Source: Anthoceros angustus | Lineage: Eukaryota > Streptophyta > Anthocerotopsida > Anthocerotales > Anthocerotaceae | Assembly: GCA_010909165.1 (NCBI GenBank) | Contig: VJWM01000135.1 | Location: 124,001 to 188,000 of the forward strand | Length of the DNA stretch: 64,000 nt | Direction: 5' to 3' | In this document: positions 44,214-55,182 of the stretch, in pieces | Position numbering within the stretch: the stretch's first letter is position 1 | Layout of the letters: each line of letters begins with the position of its first letter | Position numbers and translations under genes: made by a program | The notes under the pieces: model-generated | Databases searched by the model: none | Seen by the model: the letters and a program-made list of their open reading frames with translations, nothing else | Told to the model about the DNA's origin: nothing

Positions 44214-45043
44214 GAGAGATAGATTGGATGGTGTTGTCATGGCCAATGGGAAGAGGCCAGCGTAGTATCAGTTATGAGTGAACTTTTTATCTCCGTATCC
44301 CAAAGAAAATGTTACTACTACGGCATGCGGGCCCCTTACATGAATCAAATCGATTTCTTCATTGAACATTGTCGCAGTGAATTAGAGTTCCCAAATCCCT
44401 AGGGTTCATCACACTTTGTTTCCCCAACCATAGTTTGAGGCGTGTTGCTCAAAGAACAGAAGCGGGGATAAAAACTAAGGCCCTCCGCATATGTGGACCA
44501 CGCAAAGAGAATTCAGTTCACTATGGCATCGGTTTGGGTGGCACCATCTCATTCATGACCTTGCAAGGAGCGGGGTCACGGCTATATGCGGCATGGCAGC
44601 CAACCGACTCTCCGTGCACATTCGATCGAGCAAGTGACCATGGCGTTAGGCCGACATTAAAATGGCGCATGCGGCGCCCATTCCTCTCATCCGACGCAGG
44701 CACGGTGTCCTCCATATTGCGAGGTGTGCAACCGATGTATTCCCTTTCGGAAAGTCCATGTATTACGCTTTTGGGTTGGCGAGGTCGTGAGGACATACAT
44801 AAATAAGCCTCAATTACTCAAATGCGATTTATACGCTCTGCGTAAATGCAATTTCATACGGCATGGGTCTCCATTCCCTTGGAATCATGTATTGTGTTAG
44901 CGTGCACACCATTCTGGTCGATCATCATCCATGGATCCTGATCCACATGTGGAACACCCTAATTTTTCGATGTTTTCCGCTATCTATGTACCATAGAACC
45001 GGTTTGATACCCATCACAAACCCTGTTTAGCGTATATTGGCCT
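44214..45043. other. no gene recognised
   Basis: A 123-codon plus-strand frame (44435-44806) has no motif. One GCATGC palindrome arm (CGCATGCGGCGCCC) lies near 44667. This is the gap between the DUF7869-like gene and the protease frame. Confidence 0.4.
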
Positions 45044-45487
45044 ATGAAGCCGCTTGATGTATATTCAGCCCTTTCAAATATTACCATGTTATGGGTTGAC
45101 CAATTGACATCGGCCCAAGGGCTGATGGCCTCACAGTTGGCAAACATGTCACAGGGCCATCCGATGGTACAGCCTACCAATCGGTTGCAGATGCTGGTTA
45201 ATCACACATTAGTGGATAATCGTGAAGGCCATGTCACTGTCAATGGAGTTGCTCCTAGAGTCGTTCCGTTAGACACAGGGGCCCAACCTGTCATCATAGG
45301 GCAAACATTGGCTGCTAGACTGCAACTCATGGGCTCTGCTCTCAAGAGCTCAACACGGAATATAATGCTGGCTGGGGCCATTGAGCCGGTGGAGAAACAA
45401 TTTATCCGTAGTTATTGCTTTCGGCTAGGGTTACGCGATCTGTCACCATGGAGGTACACTGTCTCGTTTCCGCAGCCACGGCTATGA
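45044..45487 (+). pseudogene. retroelement aspartic protease
   Basis: 147-codon frame. The catalytic block is VVPLDTGAQPVIIGQTLAAR: DTGA, then the hydrophobic I-I-G that packs the flap-side core in retropepsins. Upstream is a helical region (LWVDQLTSAQGLMASQL). The frame is lost after FRLGLRDLSPWRYTV. Retropepsin from an LTR element other than copia (the copia form here is DSGA). It precedes the cytosine methyltransferase on the same strand. Confidence 0.7.
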
Positions 45488-45748
45488 CATTACGCCGGGC
45501 GGAGTTCATGTTTTCCTCCGGGGTGGGCATAGATAGCGGGCCGACAGCTTTCTCGGCTGGCGGCAACAAGGAGGCGCCGCTTGGCCTACATTCCCTTGGA
45601 TCTTCATCACCGCACGTTGTGGACCATGTCTGATGACGGTGAGGCACGTGCGGCTCGGATCGCGGTTTGCCTAAGGATGACGGTAGGGTATCCGGCTCTT
45701 TGAAGAGGAAAGCGAAGCACTTTCAAATCATGGTGTGGATGAAGCCTT

Positions 45749-46990
45749 GTGCCAGACTTTTCAGCTACAATCCCTGAGGTTTTGAAGCCTGATGCAACTT
45801 GGATGGATGCAGCTCGGGCTCATGTCATTTTTGCCATGGAACAATTTCACAAGGGGGCGGGGGCTGACGATAGCACACTGCCGATTGTAGTTATGCATTC
45901 GGCATTGGAGCCACTTCACCAGCAAACAGTTACGTGGACTACCCCTTGTGATGGATGTGTGTGGGTGGAGCTTTTTGCAGGCATCTGTTCTGGGTTGGAG
46001 GTAGCGTTACGGCTGGGGCTGACTATCAAAAAGTATATCTACTGTGACAGTTGCCCTGTTGTGCGGCGTATAGCCATCTTCCGCTTACAACAGTTGCAGC
46101 AACAATTTCCAGCACTTTTGTCTCAGGCTGCTTGCCAGGATGCTTTCACCGCTTTGCCTCAAGACATTTTGCTGGTTCAGCCTTGTCACATTCGCCAATT
46201 AGCACATGTGGACACAGTAATGGCTGGGAATGTCGGGGTTTTCTAGAGGTGGGCGGTTTGCAACACCGAGGCGGGATGCTTTCACCGCTTTGCCCCAAGA
46301 CATTTTTTCGGCTGCTGTCACATTCGCCAATTAGCACATGTGGACTGTAATGGCTGGCTGGGAATGTCGGGGTTTTCTAGAATGGTGGATGGTTTGCAAC
46401 ACCGAGGGACTATTTACTTCATTGGTTCAAGTGATGAGATGGATTGAATGCATATCCGGGGCTCTTTATGTGTTCGAAAATACGCCAGCTCATTTAGACC
46501 CAGCGAGCTCAAGTTAAGCGGGATCTTTATCGTGCGGCATGTACTTGGACCTCCTTTTGTTATGGACAGCCTGGCGGCTATGCTCATCGTTTGAGGAGTT
46601 ATTGGACCAATTGGGCTCCTACTGATTGCTTGGCCTTGCGACATACCCAGCGAGACCCTCGGTGCGTTGCAGGATGTGCTTGACCCCAAGCATGTTCGCG
46701 ACCAGCACTTGGCGGGCGAGCTCCTTGGTTCCCTACCAATCACGTGGGTGAGCCGTGTCGTTGCACGTTGTTGGTTAGTTTTCTCCATCCTATGCGTATA
46801 GGGGAATGGTCGAGTTTGTTATTCAACACGGATACTCCTTTGGGAGGCCGTCTATCGCAGAGCGTGAACGCATCATGGGGTTTTCAACTCATGCCACTGC
46901 GGCTGCTGGGGTTTCTATTCGAATGTTGTCTGCATTGGGCGAGCTATGGACTTGTTTGCTCTCACCTGGTTAGTGAGCATTTGTCTCATG
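45749..46990 (+). pseudogene. C5-cytosine DNA methyltransferase domain in a retroelement
   Basis: Motif I is at 45965 (VELFAGICSGLEVALRLG), followed by the acidic motif II site YIYCDSCPVVRRIA, then LPQDI and IRQLAHVDTVMAG. Motif IV, with the catalytic cysteine, is WECRGF, read at about 46352-46375 in another frame. Motif VI is FENTPAHLD (about 46472), then HRLRSYWTNWAP (about 46585). The C-terminal ERERIMGFSTHATAAAGVSI to LSALGELW (46858-46960) resembles motifs IX-X. Three frames are used and a 136-bp segment around motif IV is duplicated, so this copy is broken. It would methylate C5 of cytosine. Retrotransposon-carried enzymes of this class have been reported in dinoflagellates and a charophyte alga. 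Confidence 0.75.
46139..46407 (+). repeat. 136-bp tandem duplication across methyltransferase motif IV
   Basis: GATGCTTTCACCGCTTTGCC starts at 46139 and 46275. Each copy ends GGTTTGCAACACCGAGG. The first copy reads VMAGN and loses frame before the catalytic cysteine. The second has a GGCTGG that keeps GWECRGF in frame. Confidence 0.9.
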
Positions 46991-47269
46991 TTTCAAGTCT
47001 TGGCTCGAGAATTTTTGTGGCATGGCGGACGGGAGCCTTCCTAAGCATCATCCGGATCGACACTTGCCTTTTCCGGTTTTCAGCCTTTTCACGACACGGT
47101 AGGAACATGCGACATGGAAACCAAGCTCGCTTTTTTTGAAATCTGCTGATCCGTTGTCGGCAGCCATGACGCCTTAGGCAAGGCACTAAAACTGGATAAG
47201 ATCTGGAGTAACCGTAGGGTTTATCAAGTTGATGGTATATGTAATAGGTAGTCCCGTAAGGGCCGGACT

Positions 47270-47940
47270 ATCCACAAGTGCCTTGAAAGTAGACCCACCA
47301 AGACGGTAAAGAAACCAGGGGACTTGGACTGGCCACTGAATCATTTTTCAGCTCCGATGCTCCGTCGGTCATCGCGATTCCTACCCCAATTGGCATCCGA
47401 AAAGCCATAGAGAATTGAAGGTACTTTGCTCTGCCTTGTGTATCGGATGCCATATATAGATGTCCCACGTAAATATCTGTAAATTCTTTTTACAGCTACC
47501 CAACGTGCCTTCCCAGGGTAATGTAGAAACTGACTTACTTGACTCACAACGTATTGGACTTCTGGCCATGTCCAATTGGCAACATAAATAAGGGACCCCA
47601 CCGCCTGTCTACAGGGTACTTTGCTCATTTCGTTTTTCTCTTGGTCTGACTATGGGCAATCTAGCACGAACGGTGATGTGTTGGTCACCATGGGTGTATC
47701 TTCAGGTAAGTTTCTTTCAACCTAAACACCGATAACATACTTGAGTTCTCCAACATCTTTCATGTTAAATTCCTTACTAAGTATTTCCTTGACTTTTAGT
47801 ACTGGTGATTGTGTACATGCTGCTATGATGCAATCGTCTAGTACTTACAGGCATAAGAGAGCGTATCCATTATCTGTGGTCAAAATGTATACATTGGGGC
47901 CTGCGTGGCTTTGTACAAACCCTGAGGCCTTAAGGTGAGT
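47270..47940 (-). pseudogene. copia-C reverse transcriptase/RNase H fragment
   Basis: RNase H frame 47341-47628: CRQAVGSLIYVANWTWPEVQ, YVVSQVSQFLHYPGKARWVA and VKRIYRYLRGT, ending SDANWGRNRDDRRS. Upstream on the same strand (47640-47940) the RT end is readable only in fragments (ASGFVQSHAGPNVYIL, then KEFNMKDVGELKYVIGV) with an eroded YVDD. No integrase, gag or LTR is attached, so this is an internal scrap. Confidence 0.8.
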
Positions 47941-49830
47941 ATCGGCATGGCTTTGTACCTCACTATGAACGTAGGGGTGAAAATAAGCTACAAAATGAGA
48001 CCAAATATACTAGCAAACTCCTACTAGATAGATAGTTACGCTCAGAAAGTAAACTGAAAGTCTAAGCAGCTGAGCAAACTAACTAATGAAATAATTAATT
48101 TAGATGCATTTTAGAAAAGCATTTAAAAGCGGGAACAAAGAAAGGAAAAAATCCCGAAATTAAAAATGGGGGGATAATGCCCCCGCCTCCTCCCCCACGA
48201 GATCCACCGATGGTGGGTACGGCGGTTACGCCGTGCCTACATGAAAGGGGTGTCCCCGCCGGGAGGCGAAAACGCCGCGCCCCGATGGCGGCCCCGAGCT
48301 CGCGGAGCCTCCACGCGGCCGGAGCGGGCAGGCCGGCGTGAGCGGAGGCCCGGCCAGAGCCGACATTGCGGCGCGGCCACACAAGGCCGCAACGCTGGCG
48401 AGCACCGCGCTGGCGGCGGCAGCGGCGTGGATCTGCCGGTGCTTTGAGTGGCTGTTGTCACCATCTGTGGTTTGTGATTCCAGGGCGCTCCATGGGGGCG
48501 CTCCTCTTGATCCACAAATTGTTGGCCTTTGCTTGATTGCATATGGAAATCCGGAGGTGGAAATCGGTGAAGTCCCCGTCGGTGGTGGAGCTCCTGTCGG
48601 TTTGGCCAATTAGCGTACCTGGTACTTGGCCAATGGTGATGTGTGGGTGTCGAGTGCCGGTGAGATCGAAGCCGCTGCTGCCCAAACATGGGAGGAGACC
48701 AAGTGGGGAGATGAGCTGGATCCTCCCACAAGAACTCCAAACAGATGGTACCCATCTCCTCTTCGTGAGAAGAGATTGTCGCTCTCGTCGCCTTCTAGGA
48801 GTCGGAGCTGGAGTGAAGATGAAAATTTGCCGGGTTGCCGACTGGAAGCCGTCGATGAAAATTTGCCGACTGGAGGTCTCGTCGAAGCCGTCCTTCTCTT
48901 ATGATGAGACATGGTGTGATGACTTCGACATTGATGAAGAGGACTCCGTGGTGGGAGTCCAAGCCGATGTTGAAGATGCTCCTCACAGATCTGTGTGCGA
49001 AGGAAGTCCAAGCTGGTGGTCTGCTCCCATCGTCAATGATGATTTCGCTGACGCCAAAAGTGCCAATGATCTCCACAAACTAGCCTCTGGTATGTTAACC
49101 TGTCTGCATATATGCTACAAAGTGATAGATAGCATGAATACTAATGGGATGATCCATTGGCAGCTCTAGTGGCTGGTAGGCTTTAGCTAGATGAAACTGA
49201 AGACAGTAGAGGAAAGTGGAAAGGCAAGAGCAAGGTGGTAGCAGAGAGTAGTGGAAAAGAAAGTAAGTAGGAATAGGAAGTAGGTTGCTCCTATTTGTAA
49301 GAATAAAGTTTTTTTTTTTAAGCATAAAAAAAATATGTGGTTGTAGGGATGGACAAGTGCGTGGGCACGCATCACTTGAGGATTGCTATCCCACAAAGAG
49401 TGGTCCCTGAAGGAACAAGGACATGATATGAAATACCTGGCTGCTATCTTCCTATGGGAAGTTTGATTAAAGCTACCCACTTGATATGCCCTTGGGATAA
49501 GGATAATTACCATGCCCCAGCAGAATATGTTTGCCATAAAAAAGGAATAAAAATGGTGTGGTTGGGAGCTGCCCCATGTGAAGAGTATGAAGGACATACT
49601 AAGCATACTTATAGTAAGTGCCCTAATGCCATTTATGACTTAAACAGTATTTAATAATTATTTTATTTTTATATTAACATGACTCCTAAATTTTGTGAAT
49701 AGGATCTGTTTAGGCATTGGAGCAAGAAGCTCAAGAATACTATGAAGATTATTCAGAAATAGAAGAGGAACTTGACCATTTGGACAAACTGTGTGGCTTG
49801 TAGTTAAGGTTAACTTTTAGTTGCCCACTT
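47941..49830. other. unassigned; possible spliced gene on plus strand
   Basis: 48180-48440 is strongly GC-rich. Plus-strand frames follow at 48537-49169 and 48626-48904 (GDVWVSSAGEIEAAAAQTWE). A 66-codon frame lies at 49454-49654 (CPWDKDNYHAPAEYVCHKKG). A final acidic piece, YYEDYSEIEEELDHLDKLCG, at about 49733-49803 ends in a stop. These could be exons of one protein, but I do not recognise it. Confidence 0.3.
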
Positions 49831-50017
49831 AAGTTCCTCTATAGCTAGCTGAGTTAGGGTGGCTTAGACTTGATATCTAGTATCCCTAAACTCTTCATGT
49901 GCTTGCTATGTAAATCACGACCTAATAACTTGGTTAATATATCGGCGGATTTTCCGAGTTTGGATGTAATTTATGTCTATTGTTTTGTTTTCTAGCATTT
50001 CACGAATGTAGTGGTAT

Positions 50018-50584
50018 TCAATTGCTATGTGCTTTGTTGGAGTGGAAGACGGGATTTCTAGCTAAGGCTATGGCCCCTTGACTATCACTGAACAAAGGTG
50101 TGGGATTATGTTGGGGGTGACCAAGTTCGCCCAAAGCTAACCTACACCAAACTATATCTTTTGAGACTGAGGTTAGGACTCTATACTCAGACTCAGTGGA
50201 TGACAAAGCAATTGTAGGTTGTTTCTTACTTGACCAAGAGATTGGAGCACCTCCCAATAGTAGAACATAGCCAGATACAGATTTACGGGTGTCTGGATCA
50301 CCGGCATAGTCAGCATCAGCATATGCTGTTAGGATTAAATTGGGTATGCCGGGTTTGTACTTGTAAGTCAATCCAATGTGCATAGTTCCTTTGAGGTATC
50401 TGAAGATACGTTTGACTGATAGCCAGTGTTCCCTTCCAGGGTTCTCTAGGAACTGTGAACATGCACTAACTTCAAAAGAAATGTCTGGTCTAGTGAAGTT
50501 ACTTAAGTAAATCAAAGTGCCAACAGCATGTCTATATGGTACTGCTGACATTTCATGCTTCTCCGTATCTGTTTTAGGGCTCAT
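50018..50584 (-). pseudogene. copia-D RNase H
   Basis: 188 codons: YRHAVGTLIYLSNFTRPDIS, KRIFRYLKGTMHIGLTYKYK, YADADYAGDPDTRKSVSGYV, WSSKKQPTIALSSTESEY and ALGELGHPQHNPTPLFSDSQ, DNA-aligned with the family and with the catalytic D and E residues present. The end of the frame (FHSNKAHSN) stops short of the usual C-terminus. Confidence 0.9.
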
Positions 50585-50599
50585 ATCTGAGGTGAGCCT

Positions 50600-51300
50600 A
50601 ATGCCACTAGCAAAGGGGTAGTGGCGGTTTGGCTTCTTCTAATCCAAATTTTGTTAAACTCTCTTTAATATACTTAGTCCGAACTAAGCTTAGAGTTTTG
50701 TTGCCTCTATCCTCGATGATATTAACGCCAAGGGCATAAGTCATCTCCGAGATCATCTCAAAATGACTTCTAACCATGCCTTGATTTCACTAGGAGGGAT
50801 AAGGAAGATGAGGCCATAAACAAGTCGTCGACATAAAGTAGAAGGTAAATTATATCACTTCGATTTCAATATGTACATGCTAGCATCGGCTTTGCTTCGC
50901 TTTGAAGCCACGATTAACTAGCTTGACATGTATGACATTCCATTCTTTGCTCGATTGCTTGCCATAAATGCACTTAATAAGTTTGCACACCCAATCTTCC
51001 TTTCCTTGACCTCATAGCCTCAGTCTCATATAGATTTCCTCTTGTAGACGTCCATGTAAGCTGTCTTGACATCCATCATGTGGAGGTGAAGGTCATGTTG
51101 TGTGGTTAAGGCTAAGATCATTCTTAGGGAGGCAAACTTGGCAACCGGTGCATAAGTGGCATGGGGTAGATAATCTAAACTGTGGATCCGGTAAACCCTC
51201 TAGCCACTAATCGTGCCTTGTATCTCTCAATGGAACCATCACCCTTTCGTTTGATTTTGAATACCCACTTGCTAGTCACTATTTTTCCGCCTTAGGTGGT
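50600..51300 (-). pseudogene. copia-D reverse transcriptase (degenerate)
   Basis: No long frame. Plus-strand text still shows antisense copies of RT landmarks: the segment around 51200-51240 corresponds to RYKARLVA, 51030-51080 to the VKTAYMDVYK-like block and 50810-50840 to the YVDD region. Heavily eroded by small deletions. Confidence 0.65.
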
Positions 51301-51301
51301 T

Positions 51302-52620
51302 TCACCAATTCCCATGTCGAGTTTTAACTAATGAGTTATACTCGAATCTCGCTACTTTCCACAAGTCTTTCTCGGAGAGGAAAATGCTTGTTTCAAGGTC
51401 GAGGTTCTTGGGATCAACAGTGGCTTTATAGCGTGAAAAGGGAGAAGGGAGAAATAGGATCATCAAAGGTAGCAAGGTATCCTGTGGGTGGTTCTTTCCA
51501 TCCTGCAGTCCCAAATAATGGGTCTAGTTCTCGGGTTGTACCTTGGTGCAGTTGTTCATCATCAACGGCGACCTCTTCATGGTCGTATATAGGAGAAGCG
51601 AGCTCATCTTGACGATAATCATCCTCAAGAGGTTCTTGATGTCCTCTCAGATCGGGATGTCCTCAAGGTGTTGAGGTTCTTGGGATCCGAGTCGAGGTCG
51701 ACGAGGGCGTCGAGGGATGTGTAGCTCCTTCTCCTCCTGCAGTATAGGTGCAACAATAGGAACAGGAGCAGGGACAGGATGTTGAGTTATGAAATCATGA
51801 TCATCAAAAGATGAATAGTCTATGTTCTCATGAGGAAGAACATCATGAGTAGTATCTGCAGGAGCTCCCACTAAAGGTGAAAGTATGTGAGACTCATTAA
51901 AATTGACACTCCTAGCATATAAAAGCTTCCTGGTAGCTGGATCAAATAGTTTGTATCCTTTGATGCCTTCTGTGTAGCAAATGAAAGTGTACTTGGCTGC
52001 CTTAGGATCTAGCTTCTTTCATTGTGCTTTAGGTATAAATACATAAGCAGGAGATCCAAAAACTCGAAGATGGTCGATTGAAGGCTTCCTACCAGTAAAT
52101 GCTTCATAAGGTGTCATACCTTGGACTACAGATGTCGGCAGTCTATTGATGAGATAGGTTGCTGTAAGGATGGCCTCTGCCCAATAAGTCTTGGATAATC
52201 TAGCTTGGGAGAGCAAGCAACCTATTATCTCCTGAAGGTGTAAGTTCTTATTCTCTACTACGCCGTTTTGCCGAGGTGTGTGTACAACTGTGGGTTGTTG
52301 AGCTATGCCTGCAGCTCGACAGAAGTCAGCAAATTCATGAGATGTAAACTCTCCTCCATTATCGGAACGGAGGGTCTTGAGTTTCCTGTCTGAAGTCTCT
52401 CGCCCACATCATGTAGTCCTTGAAAACTGAAAGGCTTGGCTTTTGTGTTTCAGGATGTATGTGAGGACAAAACGAGAATAATCATCTATGAATGTTAGGA
52501 AATATCTGCAACCTGTAAAGGATGGTGCAGAAATGGGGTCGCAAATGTCTATGTGGACCAACTCAAGGGGTGCTTTTGCCCTCTGGGGAGAGTTGTTGTG
52601 GAAGGGAGCCTAATGCCTTT
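51302..52620 (-). pseudogene. copia-D integrase and linker
   Basis: 52019-52216 holds the conserved LSQARLSKTYWAEAILTATY and LINRLPTSVVQGMTPYEAF block, then LRVFGSPAYVFIPKAQ. Upstream (52220-52620) the catalytic core is present in broken frames (antisense text of DNGGEFTSHEFADFCRAAG at about 52320-52370). A P/E-rich linker with NIDYSSFDDHDF lies at 51647-51871. Confidence 0.75.
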
Positions 52621-52790
52621 TGGTGACGCAGGCTTCTCACCAGGATAAGGGTTTTATCTTAGATAGGGAAGGTGTTCTATAAAAATTTCCCTTAGACATT
52701 TGGATGAGTTTTTGGCTATTAGGATGACCTAGACGGCAATGCCAAAGTGTGGTGTTGGAGGAGGTGGCGGTGTGGGTGGCTACATTCATG

Positions 52791-54117
52791 CTATGTAAGG
52801 GACCCACTTGGACGTTTGTATAGGCCGTCCTCTAGTGCCGAGCGTATAGTATGTGACTTACTTGTGAGATGAGAAATAAGACAACTATCTGCATGAAGAA
52901 TGACTTGCATGCTATGTTCGGAACATAAGCTAGCGGCAGACACTAGATTTTTACACATGGATGGTACGTGAAGGACATGGGAAAGAGAGAGAACTTGGCC
53001 TGAAGAACATCTGAGAACAACTGAACCTACACCAGAGATGGGGAGGTTGTGATCATCGCCCAGTAGGACAGTCTGGTGTCCTGTGGCTGGCGAATAAGAC
53101 TCAAAAGAGTTTTTGTTGTGACAGATATGTGATGTAGCTCCACTGTCTAAATACCAATATTGGTTTGATGGCTTTGATGATGCCATGCAGACAGTGAGAG
53201 CTGCCGGTGTTGTGGAAGATTGTTTCTTCACTACAACATGCTCCAGAGGCGGCCTCCTTCCTAGGCTCGCCATTCTTCTTTTTCTTGCAGTCCTTCTCCA
53301 TATGGTTCGGAATTCTGCACCAATTACAAATAACTCCAGTCTTCTTATTACCTCTTGCAGGTGCTGAAGAAGACGAGGATTCACCGCCGAGTGAATATTG
53401 GTTGGGATTGGGTCGTGAAGAAACAGGTCCTCTGCCGCGACCTCGGCCTCGACCTCTTCCTCTATCCCTTCCAATGAACATCACCTGCTGTCTGGTTGAT
53501 CTGGAATCATGTCGACGACTTTGGTCCTCCTGTATGATTGCTCCAATCAATTCGGTGACGCTTAAATCCAAGTCGGCATCACCAGAGGCTTCATGATTTT
53601 TCTGAGCAGTTCGGAGAACTGCATTTTGAGTAGTCACGAAAGCCCTGTAGGAGGGTGGTAGAGAGGCGAGAAGAGTCATAAAGCAGGATTGTTCGGTCAA
53701 CTTGGTGCCGGATGCTGCTTCAAGGTTGGACTTGGCGATTCGAAAAATGCTGATATGATTATCAATGGAGTCATTCTCTCTCATCTTGAGATTATGAAAA
53801 TTGCGGGTGGCGACAACAAGCTCATTACATCCTTAGATGAATATAACTGGGCAAGGCGGTCCCACATGTCCTTGGAGGAATCGGCTTCAGAAACTTGGCG
53901 AACCATGGATTCAGTAAGTCCACTCACTAGAATATCTTGGGCCTTCTGATCCTTATTGTCCCATTCTTCTTTAGAGTCGATTCCCCACATGGGACGATCA
54001 TTGGAACCACTTACTATATCCCATAGTTCACGCTGCCGCAGCACTCCTTTCATGCGAATATTCCAGACATCATATCCTTTTCCATTGAATCTATCCTTGA
54101 AGGTGTGAAATTGAGGG
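52791..54117 (-). pseudogene. copia-D gag, zinc knuckle and protease
   Basis: 53781-54053 reads MKGVLRQRELWDIVSGSNDR, then WDNKDQKAQDILVSGLTESM (gag). 53101-53784 has IDNHISIFRIAKSNLEAASG, LLASLPPSYRAFVTTQNAVL, R/G repeats and the knuckle CNWCRIPNHMEKDC. 52791-53474 has YWYLDSGATSHICHNKNSFE (protease DSG) and LLGDDHNLPISGVGSVVLR, ending in LSHVLHVPSMCKNLVSAASL. The frame change between knuckle and protease is at about 53.2-53.3 kb. Confidence 0.85.
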
Positions 54118-55165
54118 CTTGGAGCCTGTCTATAGCTCGTACGGGGTTTGGCCTTGGATGGAGCGAGAGGGAAGCCTGTTCCTTAGGTATATGGCTGTAG
54201 CTATGGCCTCAGCCCAATTACCTTTGTTCAGGCCTGCATGTCTCATCATAGCTTGGGCCATTCTTTGTAAGGTTTGATTTAGTCTTTCTGCTACCCCATT
54301 CTGTTGGGGTGTATAGGCTTCTGTGTACTGACGTACGATTCCATTCTCTTAGCATAAGGTGTCAAACTGTTCAGAAATAAAATCTCCGCCATTGTCGGAG
54401 CGGAGGCAGCGGAGTTTACAGTCTTTTTGTATCTCCATAGTGACAACCAATTTTGAAAAGTATCAAAGGTATGACTTTTGAGCATCAATGTGTAGGTGAA
54501 ACACATTTTGGAAAAGAGGTGTGGTCATAGGACCACATAGATCCGAGTAAACCAATTTAAGCAGTGAATTGTTATCATCTGACTGATGATTGGGGTACAC
54601 ATCTTGGCGCTTGTTTGCCAAGACACATGTCTCACAGAAGGGTGCTTTGGGTAGCTTTTCAATATCGTCAAGGTAGAGGTCACTATTAGCAACCTATCCT
54701 AGCCGATTATCACTCAACTGACCAAGGCGAATGTGCCATTTCAATGCTTCATTCACTTGAATGATTCTGGGCCACAAACATAGCAATGTTTGGCTGTGGA
54801 TTCTTGAAAGATTCAGCATCTAATTTATATATGTCTTGTATAGGGTAGTTGTGGACAAGGAGAGAACTGTGGACTTCCCCTGAGGAAGGTAATAGGCAGA
54901 TTTTTTTGGTTTTCTTTAGTGTGTGTGTAGAAAAAAAGTTCAAGGGCTTATAAGGATTATGCATTTGCATGCAAGCTCTCCCAAGCTCAAGGTTAGTTAT
55001 TGTTCTCACAAGTTCAAGGCTGAGGATTATCCATTTGCATGCAAGTTCTCCCAAGTTTTAAGATAAATATTGCGTGAAAAGACTTCCCTCTGGCAACCAA
55101 TTGCCTACGTCGTGGGACATTATAAAACTCTTCAACATGGGGACATTATAAAACTCTTCAACATG
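54118..55165 (-). pseudogene. copia-E integrase and pre-integrase fragment
   Basis: Minus-strand text from 54780 down reads a pre-integrase block (IYKLDAESFKNPQPNIAMF and the SDNRLG region) and then the integrase: YSDLCGPMTTPLFQ, DNGGDF-like, then QNGVAERLNQTLQRMAQAM and LNKGNWAEAIATAIYLRN. It ends at about 54118 in the TPYE block. No gag, RT or RNase H follows; copia-D gag begins there instead. Confidence 0.75.
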
Positions 55166-55178
55166 GCTCTAATACTAC
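55163..55178 (-). other. copia-E candidate primer-binding site
   Basis: Minus-strand TAGTATTAGAGCCATG matches 10 of the first 12 bases of the usual TGGTATCAGAGC. It sits four bases inside the candidate LTR end. Confidence 0.6.
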
Positions 55179-55182
55179 ACTA

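Larger units (their letters stand above)
49880..54117 (-). mobile_element. copia-D: nearly full-length copia gag-pol
   Basis: Minus strand: gag 54117-53474, zinc knuckle and protease 53474-52791, integrase 52620-52019, linker 51871-51302, degenerate RT 51300-50640, RNase H 50584-50018. LTRs were not found at either end, and at 54117/54118 the gag is joined abruptly to integrase sequence of another element. Frames change several times, so it is inactive. Confidence 0.85.

Noticed and set aside
48226-48755. Minus-strand frames of 127 and 172 codons in GC-rich DNA
   Set aside because: Overlap each other in different frames, as expected where stops are rare because of high G+C; no motif.
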